A stretch of 50,042 nt of DNA from Butyrivibrio sp. (GCA_017634825.1 JAGBMP010000142.1:1-50042), one strand, 5' to 3'. Counted from the stretch's first letter, positions 1-8,275 are shown. Notes: a model not told the origin generated them from the sequence alone. Numbers and translations: made by a program.

Positions 1-1872
1 AACCTCGGCGATAACATCAACCTCATCGTATATACAGGCGGAGCAAGACAGTGGCAGAACAATGTTGTATCAAGCTCCACCAACCAGATATATCAGATAA
101 AGAACGGCAACATGAAACTGCTTAAGGACAACCTTGGAAATGTTGCCATGACCAAGCCTGAGACACTCTCAAGCTACATCAGCTGGGCATCTAAGAACTT
201 CCCGGCAAACAGAAATATCCTTATCTTCTGGGATCACGGCGGAGGATCCACCGGCGGATACGGCTATGATGAGAAATTCCCTCAGGCAGGCGCTATGTCT
301 CTTGGTGGCATAAACAAGGCCCTGAAGGACGGCGGAGTAACCTTTGACATGGTGGGCTTTGATACTTGCCTTATGGCAACGGTAGAAAATGCCCTTGTTG
401 TTTCAAATTATGCAGATTACCTCGTGGCTTCCGAGGAGACTGAGCCCGGTATTGGCTGGTATTATACAAACTGGCTTTCAGCTCTTGGCAAGAACACTTC
501 CATGGAGACCACTCAGATCGGTAAGAATATCATTGATGACTTTACCGATGCCTGCGCAAGAAGCTGCCCGGGACAGAAGACCACTCTTTCTCTCATAGAC
601 CTCTCAGAGCTCTCAGAGACAGTACCTCAGGAACTGGCAGATTTCTCCAAGGATACATCGGAGATGATAAACGGAAATGACTTCCAGGCTGTATCAGGCG
701 CAAGGAGCAGCACCAGAGAATTCGCCCAGGCAAGGATAGATCAGGTAGACCTTGTGGATTTTGCAACCCGCATGGATACTGCTGAGTCAAAAGAGCTTGC
801 ATCAGCCTTAAGGGATGCCATAAAGTACAACAGAACCAGCTCCAACATGACAAATGCATACGGCCTTTCAATCTACTTCCCTTACAAGAAGTCAGGAAGC
901 GTCCAGAACATGCTCCACGAGTATGACGACATCGGAATGGATGAGGACTATGCTAAGTGCATCAGTAGCTTTGCTTCAATGGGTACAGCAGGTCAGGTGG
1001 CAGCAGGCGGAAGTGCTACAGGAACTCCTGTAGGATCGATCTTCGGAGACTTCTCGGGAAGTGCAAGCAGCAATGGAGCCGGTTCGGCAGAGCTTATAAC
1101 TCAGCTTCTTACAAGCTTTTTATCCAGCGACTTCAGCAGTGTATCGGGACTTACTCCTTCCAGTGGAGCATTCATCGGCAAGAGCCTTGATGTTGAGAAG
1201 GCAGCAAACTATATCGCGGAGCATAAATTTGATTCATCAGCTCTTTTCTGGAGCACAAATGATGCAGGCGAGGATGTCATAAAGCTCTCGGAAGATCAGT
1301 GGGGATTGGTTCAGGATCTGGCCCTCAACGTATTTTACGATGATGGTGAAGGCTATGTGGATCTTGGACTTGATAACATATTTGATTTTGATGAGGACGG
1401 CAATCTTAAGACCCAGAACGATAAGACCTGGATCTCCATAGACGGACAGGTTGTTGCTTACTACGTTATCGACGTTCAGGGAACAGAAGACAGCTACGCT
1501 ATCACAGGACGTGTTCCCTGCTACATCAATGATGTAAGAAGTAATCTCATCCTGGTATTTGATTCGGAGAACGAGGACGGATACATAGCAGGAGCCTGCT
1601 ACGACTATGTGGATGGCGAGACAGAGACAATTGCCAAGAACACTACAGAGCTGACAGAAGGCGATGTCATCGACTTCGTATGCGATTACTACGGATATGA
1701 CAAGACCTATCAGGACAGCTACTATCTCGGAGAGCCCATGACAGTAGAGGGCAGCATGGCTGACATGAAGATCAGCAACACCTACCTTGGCGACGGAAAG
1801 GCCCTTGTAACCTACAGATTCACCGATATCTACGGTCAGGACTACTGGTCACAGGCCTTTTTAGTAGAGTAA
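1..1872 (+). CDS. Clostripain-family (C11) cysteine peptidase, 5' end missing
   Basis: Secreted-type cysteine endopeptidase of the clostripain/gingipain-like C11 family, which cleaves proteins after basic residues. The reading frame is already open at base 1, and its first residues (NLIVYTGGAR-like) are family sequence, so the true start and any signal peptide lie outside the window; the first ATG, at 112, is internal. The catalytic His is in WDHGGG (His codon 235-237) and the catalytic Cys is in GFDTCLM (Cys codon 367-369). The C-terminal half after about base 1000 has a Gly/Ser/Ala-rich linker and then an acidic Asp/Tyr-rich region with no recognised catalytic motif. The gene stands alone and ends in a strong hairpin. 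Family membership is confident; substrate specificity is inferred. Confidence 0.9.
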   Translation, partial: NLGDNINLIVYTGGARQWQNNVVSSSTNQIYQIKNGNMKLLKDNLGNVAMTKPETLSSYISWASKNFPANRNILIFWDHGGGSTGGYGYDEKFPQAGAMSLGGINKALKDGGVTFDMVGFDTCLMATVENALVVSNYADYLVASEETEPGIGWYYTNWLSALGKNTSMETTQIGKNIIDDFTDACARSCPGQKTTLSLIDLSELSETVPQELADFSKDTSEMINGNDFQAVSGARSSTREFAQARIDQVDLVDFATRMDTAESKELASALRDAIKYNRTSSNMTNAYGLSIYFPYKKSGSVQNMLHEYDDIGMDEDYAKCISSFASMGTAGQVAAGGSATGTPVGSIFGDFSGSASSNGAGSAELITQLLTSFLSSDFSSVSGLTPSSGAFIGKSLDVEKAANYIAEHKFDSSALFWSTNDAGEDVIKLSEDQWGLVQDLALNVFYDDGEGYVDLGLDNIFDFDEDGNLKTQNDKTWISIDGQVVAYYVIDVQGTEDSYAITGRVPCYINDVRSNLILVFDSENEDGYIAGACYDYVDGETETIAKNTTELTEGDVIDFVCDYYGYDKTYQDSYYLGEPMTVEGSMADMKISNTYLGDGKALVTYRFTDIYGQDYWSQAFLVE

Positions 1873-1881
1873 ATCACAATA

Positions 1882-1920
1882 AAAGCCATCACTTCAAAAC
1901 TGAAGTGGTGGCTTTATTTT
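1882..1920. terminator. Bidirectional intrinsic terminator
   Basis: A 14-bp stem (1882-1895 with 1902-1915, one G-U pair) has a 6-base loop. It has T-rich sequence on one side and A-rich sequence on the other, so it can end both the C11 peptidase gene and the convergent ylmH operon. Confidence 0.85.
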
Positions 1921-1931
1921 GTCCTTAAATA

Positions 1932-2741
1932 TTAAACGAATTTCCTGATGTTTACGAAGAGCCTTCCCTTTCTGGTGGTGCCGGAAGGTCCGTCATATAT
2001 GAACTTTCCATAGCCTCTTACGGAAACCCGGCTTCCGGGCTTTAGGTCGTAACCTCCGTTGTAGGCTGTTCTTCCGTCGATATATACCGACTCGGCTTCG
2101 ATCAGCTTCTGGGCGTCGTTTCTCGATAAGTGATATACAAAGGCAATGATGGCATCGCACCTCTCGGAGGCAACACTTCCGCCTATCTCTTCAAATGCCG
2201 GCCTTATATCGCAGTCAGAAGAGCTGACCTTCTCGCATTTTACGGAGGTGTGCTTTATCCTGACGAGCTCTTTGCAGATCATCTCTGCGATCTCAGTGGT
2301 GGCAAAGACAAAAGCTTCTTTATCTCCGGTCAGTATATCGCCGATCTGATCGCGCTCTATTCCTAAGTTCATAAGAGAACCAAGATAATCCCTGTGATTT
2401 AAGTCATCGGAGAACTTGCTGTTAAGTGGTGTTATGTGTACGCAGGATAAAACCGAGGCTTCTGCCTTTTCCGATAACAAAAACGTCTCCTCATCCATAT
2501 AATCCGGAAGGAAACATATCATTGCCCTTTCCGCATCATCGAAACCACCGTAGATTACGTAGTGAGAGCCGCAGTATTCATGGACATTTGACGATACACC
2601 CTCGGATGCGAGCATCTTATAAAAGTGAGATAGCTCAGAGAGCGAGAGGAAATCCGTGTGGGTCACAAAACCGTTCTGGTAAGCTCTGTTTGCCAGATCC
2701 CTGACTCTTCCTGCAAGAAATTCAAAGCTCTTTTCTTCCAA
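1932..2741 (-). CDS. ylmH: YlmH-like S4-domain RNA-binding protein
   Basis: 269-residue RNA-binding protein of the YlmH family. In Bacillus, YlmH binds the ribosome and has been linked to ribosome-associated quality control. The N-terminal two-thirds is the YlmH-specific region, including the GIERDQIGDI segment typical of the family. A C-terminal S4 domain starts near residue 195 (the stretch LSRNDAQKLIE, then VYIDGR, then KPGSRVSVRGYGKF). The start overlaps the end of the upstream Nudix gene by 20 bases, so the two are translationally coupled. In many Firmicutes ylmH sits in the division/cell-wall cluster; here it is in a small nuclease/Nudix operon. Length is normal for the family. Confidence 0.85.
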   Translation of the reverse strand: MEEKSFEFLAGRVRDLANRAYQNGFVTHTDFLSLSELSHFYKMLASEGVSSNVHEYCGSHYVIYGGFDDAERAMICFLPDYMDEETFLLSEKAEASVLSCVHITPLNSKFSDDLNHRDYLGSLMNLGIERDQIGDILTGDKEAFVFATTEIAEMICKELVRIKHTSVKCEKVSSSDCDIRPAFEEIGGSVASERCDAIIAFVYHLSRNDAQKLIEAESVYIDGRTAYNGGYDLKPGSRVSVRGYGKFIYDGPSGTTRKGRLFVNIRKFV

Positions 2742-3234
2742 GTGTAAGCTCCTTCCCGTTTAAGATTGCGAGCCTTAGATTGTCCTCTTTATCGTAGGCC
2801 ATTTTCAGGGAAAAGAAATCTCTGCTCTCTTCAAGCTGTCTAAAGAAAATCTTATCTCCTTCCCAGAGATTCAGATCATAAACATCCTTCTTATTAACCC
2901 ATTCGAGCTTACCTTCGCTGCACTCCTTGGGCTCACCGTCAGGACACTTTGCAGTAAAAAGACTCATCAGCTCATAGTCGCCCTTGTCTGAAACAAAGGT
3001 GATCACTGCTCTGTAGGCAAAATCCTCTAAGGGAATATCAAAGCCTGTCTCCTCAAAAACTTCTCTTTTAACGCATTCTTCAGGGCTCTCGGTGCCTTCA
3101 AAATGACCGCCTACACCGATCCATTTGTCCTTATTTATATCATTCTTTTTGGAAATCCTGTGCATCATGAGGTACTTATCATCGCGCTCGAGATAGCACA
3201 GGGTTGTAAGCTGAAAATCCATATCAGTCGTCAT
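2722..3234 (-). CDS. Nudix hydrolase (MutT/YtkD-like)
   Basis: 170-residue Nudix pyrophosphohydrolase. The Nudix box GX5EX7REUXEEXGU is complete, beginning at GGHFEG and ending in REVFEETGF, so the enzyme should be active with Mg2+. The N-terminal LERDDKYLMMHR and the central region resemble 8-oxo-dGTP diphosphatases that clean the nucleotide pool, but substrate cannot be read from the box alone. It is cytoplasmic, with no signal peptide. Its start overlaps the end of the exonuclease gene by 11 bases and its end overlaps ylmH by 20 bases, so the three genes form one tight operon. The pairing with an exonuclease is compatible with nucleic-acid or nucleotide hygiene. Confidence 0.85.
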   Translation of the reverse strand: MTTDMDFQLTTLCYLERDDKYLMMHRISKKNDINKDKWIGVGGHFEGTESPEECVKREVFEETGFDIPLEDFAYRAVITFVSDKGDYELMSLFTAKCPDGEPKECSEGKLEWVNKKDVYDLNLWEGDKIFFRQLEESRDFFSLKMAYDKEDNLRLAILNGKELTLGRKEL

Positions 3235-4174
3235 TGTCCTTACTTTTTAGTCTCTTTTTTATCTTTCTGTGTTTCTTTTTCAGATCGTCCATGTCCTCGC
3301 CGGAGATGAACCTGCAGGTCTTGACCACATAGAGCTTGTCGTTTTCTGCCTTCTTGATGCGCACCTTGGCCTTCATATAGCCGTGCTTTTCGCAGTAGGC
3401 GACGGAGTAGTAGTGCTTGCCGTTGGGGGTGAACCACTTGACGACTCTCTTAAGGTTCTTTTTACAGAGATAGCACTTGGTGCTCATGATCTCGATATTC
3501 TCAAGGATATCCTCCTTGTTGGCAAACTCACGGGAGATGTACTTCTCGTAGTTGTCGAAGGTTATCCGTATTTCCTGCTTCTTGGTCTTGGGGGTTACAT
3601 AGGTGTCAAAAGAGATCCTGGTAAGGGCCTTTTCTCCAAGGCGCCTGAAGATCTTGGCTGTATACTCAGCGTCTGCAAGTGCTCTGTGGAAGGGAATGTC
3701 TTTTCCAATTCCAAGCTCGTCGATGGCAGACTCAAGTCCCCTTCTGGATTTGCCGTTGTCGTAGGCCAGGCTGTAGAGCTTTTGTACATCATAGAAGGCA
3801 AGGGGTCTGTCGGACAAAAGAGGCATACCAAAGAAATCCAGATTGCGCTGGAATTCCGTAAGATCAAGTGGTCCCCAGGTACAGAACTTGGGATCTTCCC
3901 CGCACCACTCCAAAAACTCTTTTGCTACATCCTGAAACCTCTCGCCCTGTTCAAGGTCCTCCATTGAGAGGTGGATGAGTTTACCTGTGATACGGTGCAT
4001 GTGCTTGTGGACCTGAGGTTTAATGAGCTTTGCGAACTCATCGATCTTTTCTCTCTTTTCATTCAGTTTAACGGCGCCGATCTCAACGATCTCAAAGACC
4101 AGTGTCTTGTTATCCTTCGTCACCGGCGCATCACCCTGATTCCACTCAAGGTCAAAGACAATATAGTTACTCAT
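3224..4174 (-). CDS. DEDDh 3'-5' exonuclease with C-terminal CxxC/CxxH module
   Basis: 316-residue protein. Residues 1-180 form an RNase T/DnaQ-type exonuclease domain with FDLEW (Asp8, Glu10) and the C-terminal HRALADAEYTA (His163, Asp168) of the DEDDh class. It most resembles stand-alone KapD-like exonucleases. The rest is unusual: a region around 234-264 has Cys234-x2-Cys237 and Cys261-x2-His264, a likely zinc-binding knuckle. A Lys-rich tail follows, which could bind nucleic acid. It is the first gene of the exonuclease-Nudix-ylmH operon. The ATG at 4174 lies 6 bases after a good -10 box, with no Shine-Dalgarno sequence, so the mRNA is probably leaderless. Whether the substrate is RNA or DNA is unknown. 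Confidence 0.85.
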   Translation of the reverse strand: MSNYIVFDLEWNQGDAPVTKDNKTLVFEIVEIGAVKLNEKREKIDEFAKLIKPQVHKHMHRITGKLIHLSMEDLEQGERFQDVAKEFLEWCGEDPKFCTWGPLDLTEFQRNLDFFGMPLLSDRPLAFYDVQKLYSLAYDNGKSRRGLESAIDELGIGKDIPFHRALADAEYTAKIFRRLGEKALTRISFDTYVTPKTKKQEIRITFDNYEKYISREFANKEDILENIEIMSTKCYLCKKNLKRVVKWFTPNGKHYYSVAYCEKHGYMKAKVRIKKAENDKLYVVKTCRFISGEDMDDLKKKHRKIKKRLKSKDNDD

Positions 4175-4180
4175 GGATTA

Positions 4181-4209
4181 ATCATAAGAGGAGAAAAAAA
4201 TATTTGCAA
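4181..4209 (-). promoter_or_regulatory. Promoter of exonuclease operon, probably leaderless
   Basis: On the minus strand TTGCAA (4209-4204), a 17-base spacer and TATGAT (4186-4181) stand 6 bases before the ATG at 4174. Transcription should start at or next to the A of the ATG. No ribosome-binding site is visible. Confidence 0.7.
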
Positions 4210-4215
4210 CAGGGA

Positions 4216-4244
4216 TTGACAAAATAGATTGTACGCAATATGAT
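4216..4244 (+). promoter_or_regulatory. Sigma-A promoter of the glutathione peroxidase gene
   Basis: TTGACA (4216-4221), a 17-base spacer and TATGAT (4239-4244). The transcript would have a leader of about 90 bases, which carries a GATACAG direct repeat (4296-4302, 4305-4311) of unknown meaning. Confidence 0.85.
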
Positions 4245-4342
4245 TGTATACAGAGACAAGCAGATATATAAGAAAATAAATATATCGAGCCTTTGGATAC
4301 AGTAGATACAGTTGTTTATGGAATTCAAAAGGAGGATTTACC

Positions 4343-4885
4343 ATGAGCTTTTATGATTATTCAGTAACAGATGCACAGGGAAATGAAGTTTCAATGGAGA
4401 ACTTCAAGGGAAAGGTAGTGCTTGTAGTAAACACAGCAACAGGCTGCGGATTCACACCACACTATAAAGATATCGAGGCTATGTATGAGAAGCTTCATGA
4501 CAAGGGACTTGAGATCCTTGATATCCCTTGCAACCAGTTCGCAGGACAGACACCCGGAACAGACGAAGAGATCCACGAGTTCTGCCAGCTTCATTACAAC
4601 ACAATGTTCCCTCAGATGAAGAAGTCTGAAGTAAATGGTGAGGGAGCACTTCCTCTTTACAAGTTCTTAAAGAGCCAGAAGGGCTTTGAGGGATTTGGAA
4701 AAGGCCCTGCAGCCCTTGCTATGGGTGTAATGCTCAAGAAGATCGACAAGGATTACAAGAATAATCCTGAGATCAAGTGGAACTTCACAAAGTTCGTTGT
4801 AGACAGAGAGGGAAATGTTGTTGCCCGCTTTGAGCCTACAGCTGATATGAAGAAGGTAGCAGAATTCGTAGAAGGAATTATGTAA
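4343..4885 (+). CDS. gpx: Glutathione peroxidase-family (thioredoxin-type) peroxidase
   Basis: 180-residue cytoplasmic peroxidase of the GPx family, which reduces H2O2 or organic hydroperoxides. The active-site motif NTATGCGFT has Cys (residue 35) where animal enzymes have selenocysteine. The partner motif PCNQF-AGQ supplies the catalytic Gln (69), and KWNFTKF supplies the Trp/Asn pair. Bacterial Cys-GPx proteins usually take electrons from thioredoxin, and a thioredoxin gene lies about 3 kb away. A strong AAAGGAGG site precedes the ATG, and the gene has its own consensus promoter. Its stop codon directly abuts the stop of the convergent esterase gene, with no terminator between. Confidence 0.92.
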   Translation: MSFYDYSVTDAQGNEVSMENFKGKVVLVVNTATGCGFTPHYKDIEAMYEKLHDKGLEILDIPCNQFAGQTPGTDEEIHEFCQLHYNTMFPQMKKSEVNGEGALPLYKFLKSQKGFEGFGKGPAALAMGVMLKKIDKDYKNNPEIKWNFTKFVVDREGNVVARFEPTADMKKVAEFVEGIM

Positions 4886-5707
4886 TTACCAGTACTTTTT
4901 CATCCAGGTAGCAGCAAGATCGATCCACGGCTCAGCGCAAGGAGCAATCTCCTTCATCTCCAAGCTTGCTGTAAGCTCATTAGCCAGAGCAAGGCCGTGA
5001 CAGCCATCCGGGAATATATGGAGCTCAGTGTTGATATCATGTGCCCTAAGGGCAGTTGCAAATAGCAGTGAGTTTTCTACCGGAACGGCAGCATCAGTAA
5101 ATGTATGCCATATGAATGTCCTTGGAACATGCTCATTAACAGCATTTTCCAGGGACATCATTTCTTTCAGCTCATGATAATTGTCTCCAAGCAGATTCTT
5201 GATGGAGTCATGATGAGCAAATTTCCCCGAAGTAATAACCGGATAGCAGAGCATAAGGCCGTTGGGACGGAGCTTTATTCTGTCAGCGTAGGTGATGTTC
5301 ATGCCGTCTGCCAAAAAGTCGTTCATCCAGTTGCAGGCATAGCTTGCTGCCAGATGTCCGCCGGCAGAGCATCCCTGAATGACGATGGAGTCTTCCTTGA
5401 CGTGCCACTCTTTTGCATGCTCTCTTATGATAAGAATGCTCCTTCCAAGCTCCATAAGAGCAGTCGGGAAAACTGCCGGAGCACAGGAGTATCTAAGGAC
5501 TGCAACGTGGTAGCCCTTTGCCATAAATGCAAGGGCAATGGGTTCTGCCTCTCTGTCCGAAGTGTAGGCATAAGCGCCTCCCGGGCAGAGCAGAATAAGA
5601 GGACGCTCATTGATCTTCAGCGATTCGGAATACTGCTGAATATATACTGTCAGCTTGGCTCCTTCAAGGGAGCCGTTTTCTTTGATGGCAAATTCTTCGT
5701 ATATCAT
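4886..5707 (-). CDS. Alpha/beta-hydrolase, acetylesterase-like
   Basis: 273-residue serine hydrolase of the BD-FAE/acetyl-xylan-esterase-like group. The oxyanion motif CPGGAY is at about residues 41-46 and the nucleophile elbow GCSAGG at 112-117 (Ser114). The C-terminal catalytic Asp is probably in HTFTDAAVP, with the His in PDGCHGLA. There is no signal peptide, so it acts in the cytoplasm, probably on acetylated or otherwise esterified oligosaccharides that have been imported; this role is inferred from the family. It follows the carboxypeptidase gene with a 17-base gap and has a GAGGGA ribosome site, so the two may share a transcript. Confidence 0.8.
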   Translation of the reverse strand: MIYEEFAIKENGSLEGAKLTVYIQQYSESLKINERPLILLCPGGAYAYTSDREAEPIALAFMAKGYHVAVLRYSCAPAVFPTALMELGRSILIIREHAKEWHVKEDSIVIQGCSAGGHLAASYACNWMNDFLADGMNITYADRIKLRPNGLMLCYPVITSGKFAHHDSIKNLLGDNYHELKEMMSLENAVNEHVPRTFIWHTFTDAAVPVENSLLFATALRAHDINTELHIFPDGCHGLALANELTASLEMKEIAPCAEPWIDLAATWMKKYW

Positions 5708-5724
5708 ATTCTTCCCTCACAGTC

Positions 5725-7176
5725 TTAAAACTTTTTTGATTTAAACTTTGTTTTTTTGTATTCTCTTTTCCTGCGGTTGTAGCGAAGCTTATCACTTTTG
5801 GTGTACATCTTTTTCCCTGAAACAGCCAGTGTCGTAATGGAGCCGATGATCGTCGCAAGAATAAGTATCCCGCCGGCAATCGCAAGAAGTATCTTCACGT
5901 TTATGAATATGGTCTTATCAGAAGTAGCTGTATCCTCGACAACATCTTTAGATGTGGGCGAGTAGCATACATAAGCATTACCTATAGGTGCGCCGTTAAA
6001 GGTGTAGGCAACTTTGGCAATGGCAGTGGGGATCTGGCTCTTTTCCTCGTCAGAAAGGTCGTAGAGGATCTCGTAATCCGTATCCTCGATGGAAGAGGTC
6101 TTGGGGATTATGATCTGATCGTTTCTGCTAAGCTTTAAGATGGTTCCCGATCTTCCGAATACATCCCTGTCAGACTCAAAAAACAGTGAATCATCGGGCA
6201 TATATCTGCCATCTTCATCCGCTACGTTAACGGCCTTGAAGTTATTAAAGCCGTAGTTAAAAAGTGTAACGGTGTCGGTGAACTGGGAGGGCGACTCTTC
6301 CATCAGAACCACACAGATCAGCTTAAGGCCGTCCTTTTCTGCGCAGGTTACAAGGGTTTCTCTTGCAAGGTCCGTATATCCGGTCTTACCACCTACAATA
6401 CCCTCGTAGGTCATCTCACCACTTATGAGCTTGTGTTTGTTGTTCAGATAAAAGTCATCGGGCTGAGTATCTGTGGCTTCAAAGTGGTATCTTGCTGTGT
6501 TACCGACTTTGCACAAGAGCTCGTTTGAGAAAAAAGCTCTTGCAATAAGGGCCAGGTCATAGGCGCTGGTGTAGTGATCATCCGCCTGGAGACCGTTGGT
6601 GTTTGAAAAGTGTGTATTGGTGCAGCCAAGCTCTTTTGCCCGATCATTCATCAGGTCAACAAAGGAAGAGATGCTTCCGCTTACGTGCTCAGCGACGGCA
6701 TTGGCCACCTCGTTGGCACTGCCGACCATGATTCCGTACAGAGCCTGCTCCAAAGTGATGGACTGCCCCACATCCATTCCGATGTTGGAGCCTCCCTTTG
6801 GAACGGAGAATACTGCCTCGTCGGAAAAGGAGATCTCGTCTGCAAGAGAAGCATTCTCCACCGCCAAAAGACAGGTCATGATCTTGGTGGTACTGGCGGG
6901 GTAGAGCTCTTCGTTTATATTCTTGGCATAGAGGATGGTTCCTGTGCCGGCTTCCATGACAATTGCAGCTTCTGCAGTGATCTCAGGGCCATGGGGCCAG
7001 GCGTTTATATCATTGGACTGGATGGGCAGTTCCTTGCGGAGCTGTGCTTCTGCCTCATAGTCCGTTGCAGCAAGAGATACATCGCAGAGGGACTGGCCAA
7101 GAAACAGGACCGTAAAGACTGCGATAAATGCCTTGTATATTAAATTACTTCTTATGTTATTATATGTAGTCTTCAT
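5725..7176 (-). CDS. D-alanyl-D-alanine carboxypeptidase (PBP5 family)
   Basis: Low-molecular-weight penicillin-binding protein that trims the terminal D-Ala from peptidoglycan stem peptides. The start is set at the ATG at 7176 (483 residues), because the longer frame to 7404 has no membrane-export N-terminus and overlaps trmB. From this start a signal peptide covers residues 1-37. The catalytic motifs are STTK (Ser95-Lys98), SAN (153-155) and KTG (264-266). A C-terminal membrane segment (about 440-462) and a very basic cytoplasmic tail follow, instead of the usual short amphipathic helix. The esterase gene follows 17 bases after the stop. No Shine-Dalgarno sequence is seen; the -10 box lies 9 bases before the ATG. 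Confidence 0.9.
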   Translation of the reverse strand: MKTTYNNIRSNLIYKAFIAVFTVLFLGQSLCDVSLAATDYEAEAQLRKELPIQSNDINAWPHGPEITAEAAIVMEAGTGTILYAKNINEELYPASTTKIMTCLLAVENASLADEISFSDEAVFSVPKGGSNIGMDVGQSITLEQALYGIMVGSANEVANAVAEHVSGSISSFVDLMNDRAKELGCTNTHFSNTNGLQADDHYTSAYDLALIARAFFSNELLCKVGNTARYHFEATDTQPDDFYLNNKHKLISGEMTYEGIVGGKTGYTDLARETLVTCAEKDGLKLICVVLMEESPSQFTDTVTLFNYGFNNFKAVNVADEDGRYMPDDSLFFESDRDVFGRSGTILKLSRNDQIIIPKTSSIEDTDYEILYDLSDEEKSQIPTAIAKVAYTFNGAPIGNAYVCYSPTSKDVVEDTATSDKTIFINVKILLAIAGGILILATIIGSITTLAVSGKKMYTKSDKLRYNRRKREYKKTKFKSKKF

Positions 7177-7185
7177 GACAAGCTT

Positions 7186-7214
7186 ATAATACAATACTTC
7201 CAAACTTCGGGCAA
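7186..7214 (-). promoter_or_regulatory. Promoter of the carboxypeptidase gene, near-leaderless
   Basis: On the minus strand TTGCCC (7214-7209), 17 bases and TATTAT (7191-7186), then 9 bases to the ATG at 7176. The 5' leader would be 0-3 bases long. The -35 box is a weak match. Confidence 0.45.
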
Positions 7215-7258
7215 ATGGTGTAAAATTCTTATTAATAGATTTACAGGCAGGAAGAAAA

Positions 7259-7912
7259 ATGCGTTTACGTAACATTGCAGGATCAAGAGAAGTAATAGCC
7301 GACTCAAGCTTTACCGTCAAGGATCCTGAGAAGAAAAAAGGCCTCTGGAAGAAAGAGGTATTTGGAAATGACAACGATATACATATTGAGATAGGCATGG
7401 GCAAGGGCAGATTCCTTATGGATATGGCAGCTCTTCATCCTGATATCAACTACGTTGGAATCGAGAAATACTCAAGTGTTCTTTTAAGGGCCATTCAGAA
7501 ACAGGAGCAGCTTCTTTTGCCGAATATCATCTTCATCAGAATGGATGCGGAGACCATAACAGAAGTTTTTGCACCGGGAGAAGTTGGCAGGATATACCTG
7601 AATTTCTCGGATCCATGGCCCAAGGACAGACACGCCAAGAGAAGACTTCCGTCAAGAGAGTTCTTAAAGCGTTATGATCAGATCCTGGTACCTGATGGAG
7701 TGGTTGAGTTTAAGACAGACAATGAGGATCTTTTCAATTTCGCTCTTGAAGAGATTGAGCCGGCCGGATGGCACCTTGATGCCGTAACACGTGACCTTCA
7801 CCATGACGAAGTGATGAATGCCGGCAATGTAATGACAGAGTACGAAGAACGATTTTCGGGGCAAGGAAACCCCATCTACAAATACATAATCAGCAGAAAG
7901 AAAGGGGAGTAA
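7259..7912 (+). CDS. trmB: tRNA (guanine-N7)-methyltransferase
   Basis: 217-residue SAM-dependent enzyme that makes m7G46 in the variable loop of tRNAs. It has the glycine-rich SAM site EIGMGKGRF and the family signature NFSDPWPKDRHAKRRL in the middle of the protein. Length is typical. The ATG at 7259 has GGAAGAAAA upstream. The gene is divergent from the carboxypeptidase gene, with the promoters sharing an 82-base gap. The thioredoxin gene begins 5 bases after its stop, so trmB-trxA is an operon ending in the hairpin at the trxA stop. Confidence 0.95.
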   Translation: MRLRNIAGSREVIADSSFTVKDPEKKKGLWKKEVFGNDNDIHIEIGMGKGRFLMDMAALHPDINYVGIEKYSSVLLRAIQKQEQLLLPNIIFIRMDAETITEVFAPGEVGRIYLNFSDPWPKDRHAKRRLPSREFLKRYDQILVPDGVVEFKTDNEDLFNFALEEIEPAGWHLDAVTRDLHHDEVMNAGNVMTEYEERFSGQGNPIYKYIISRKKGE

Positions 7913-7917
7913 TCTAA

Positions 7918-8238
7918 ATGGACTACACATTAAACAGCCAGAATTTCGAAGAAGAAGTGCTTAAGAGCAAACTGCCGGTACTTGTTGATTTTTCAGCAGA
8001 CTGGTGCGGCCCTTGCAAGATGATGGCTCCAATGATCGACGAGTTCGCAGAGGAGTACGAGGGAGAACTTAAGGTTGGTAAGATCAATGTTGACCAGTCA
8101 CCTGATATCGCTCAGAAGTACAAAGTAATGTCAATTCCAATGTTCGCTTTCTTTAAGAACGGCGAGGTTGTGGAGACAGCAGTCGGAGCACTTAACAAAG
8201 CAAAATTACAGGGAATAATCGACAAAGTGCTGGCCTAA
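7918..8238 (+). CDS. trxA: Thioredoxin
   Basis: 106-residue thioredoxin with the canonical WCGPCK active site (Cys30, Cys33), the cis-Pro in MSIPMF, and full-length fold. It is the cytoplasmic disulfide reductant and a likely electron donor to peroxidases. It is co-transcribed with trmB (5-base gap), and its ribosome site AAAGGGGAG overlaps the trmB end. The stop codon is located in the loop of an intrinsic terminator. Confidence 0.97.
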   Translation: MDYTLNSQNFEEEVLKSKLPVLVDFSADWCGPCKMMAPMIDEFAEEYEGELKVGKINVDQSPDIAQKYKVMSIPMFAFFKNGEVVETAVGALNKAKLQGIIDKVLA

Positions 8239-8254
8239 AAAGCCAGCACTTTTT
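8224..8254 (+). terminator. Intrinsic terminator overlapping the trxA stop
   Basis: An 11-bp stem (8224-8234 with 8242-8252) with a 7-base loop containing the trxA TAA, then a T run. The ribosome site of the next gene starts right after it, so any read-through would feed that gene. Confidence 0.85.
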
Positions 8255-8275
8255 AAGGAGACCGGGGGAAAAGTT

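Noticed and set aside
3269-3967. A 232-residue plus-strand frame opposite the exonuclease gene.
   Set aside because: The minus-strand frame carries the conserved exonuclease motifs; this is a shadow frame.
4296-4311. GATACAG direct repeat in the gpx leader as a peroxide-regulator (PerR) site.
   Set aside because: It is a direct repeat, lacks the PerR inverted-repeat pattern, and lies well downstream of the promoter.
7177-7404. Upstream extension of the carboxypeptidase frame to 7404.
   Set aside because: It overlaps trmB coding sequence, and the resulting N-terminus would bury the signal peptide.
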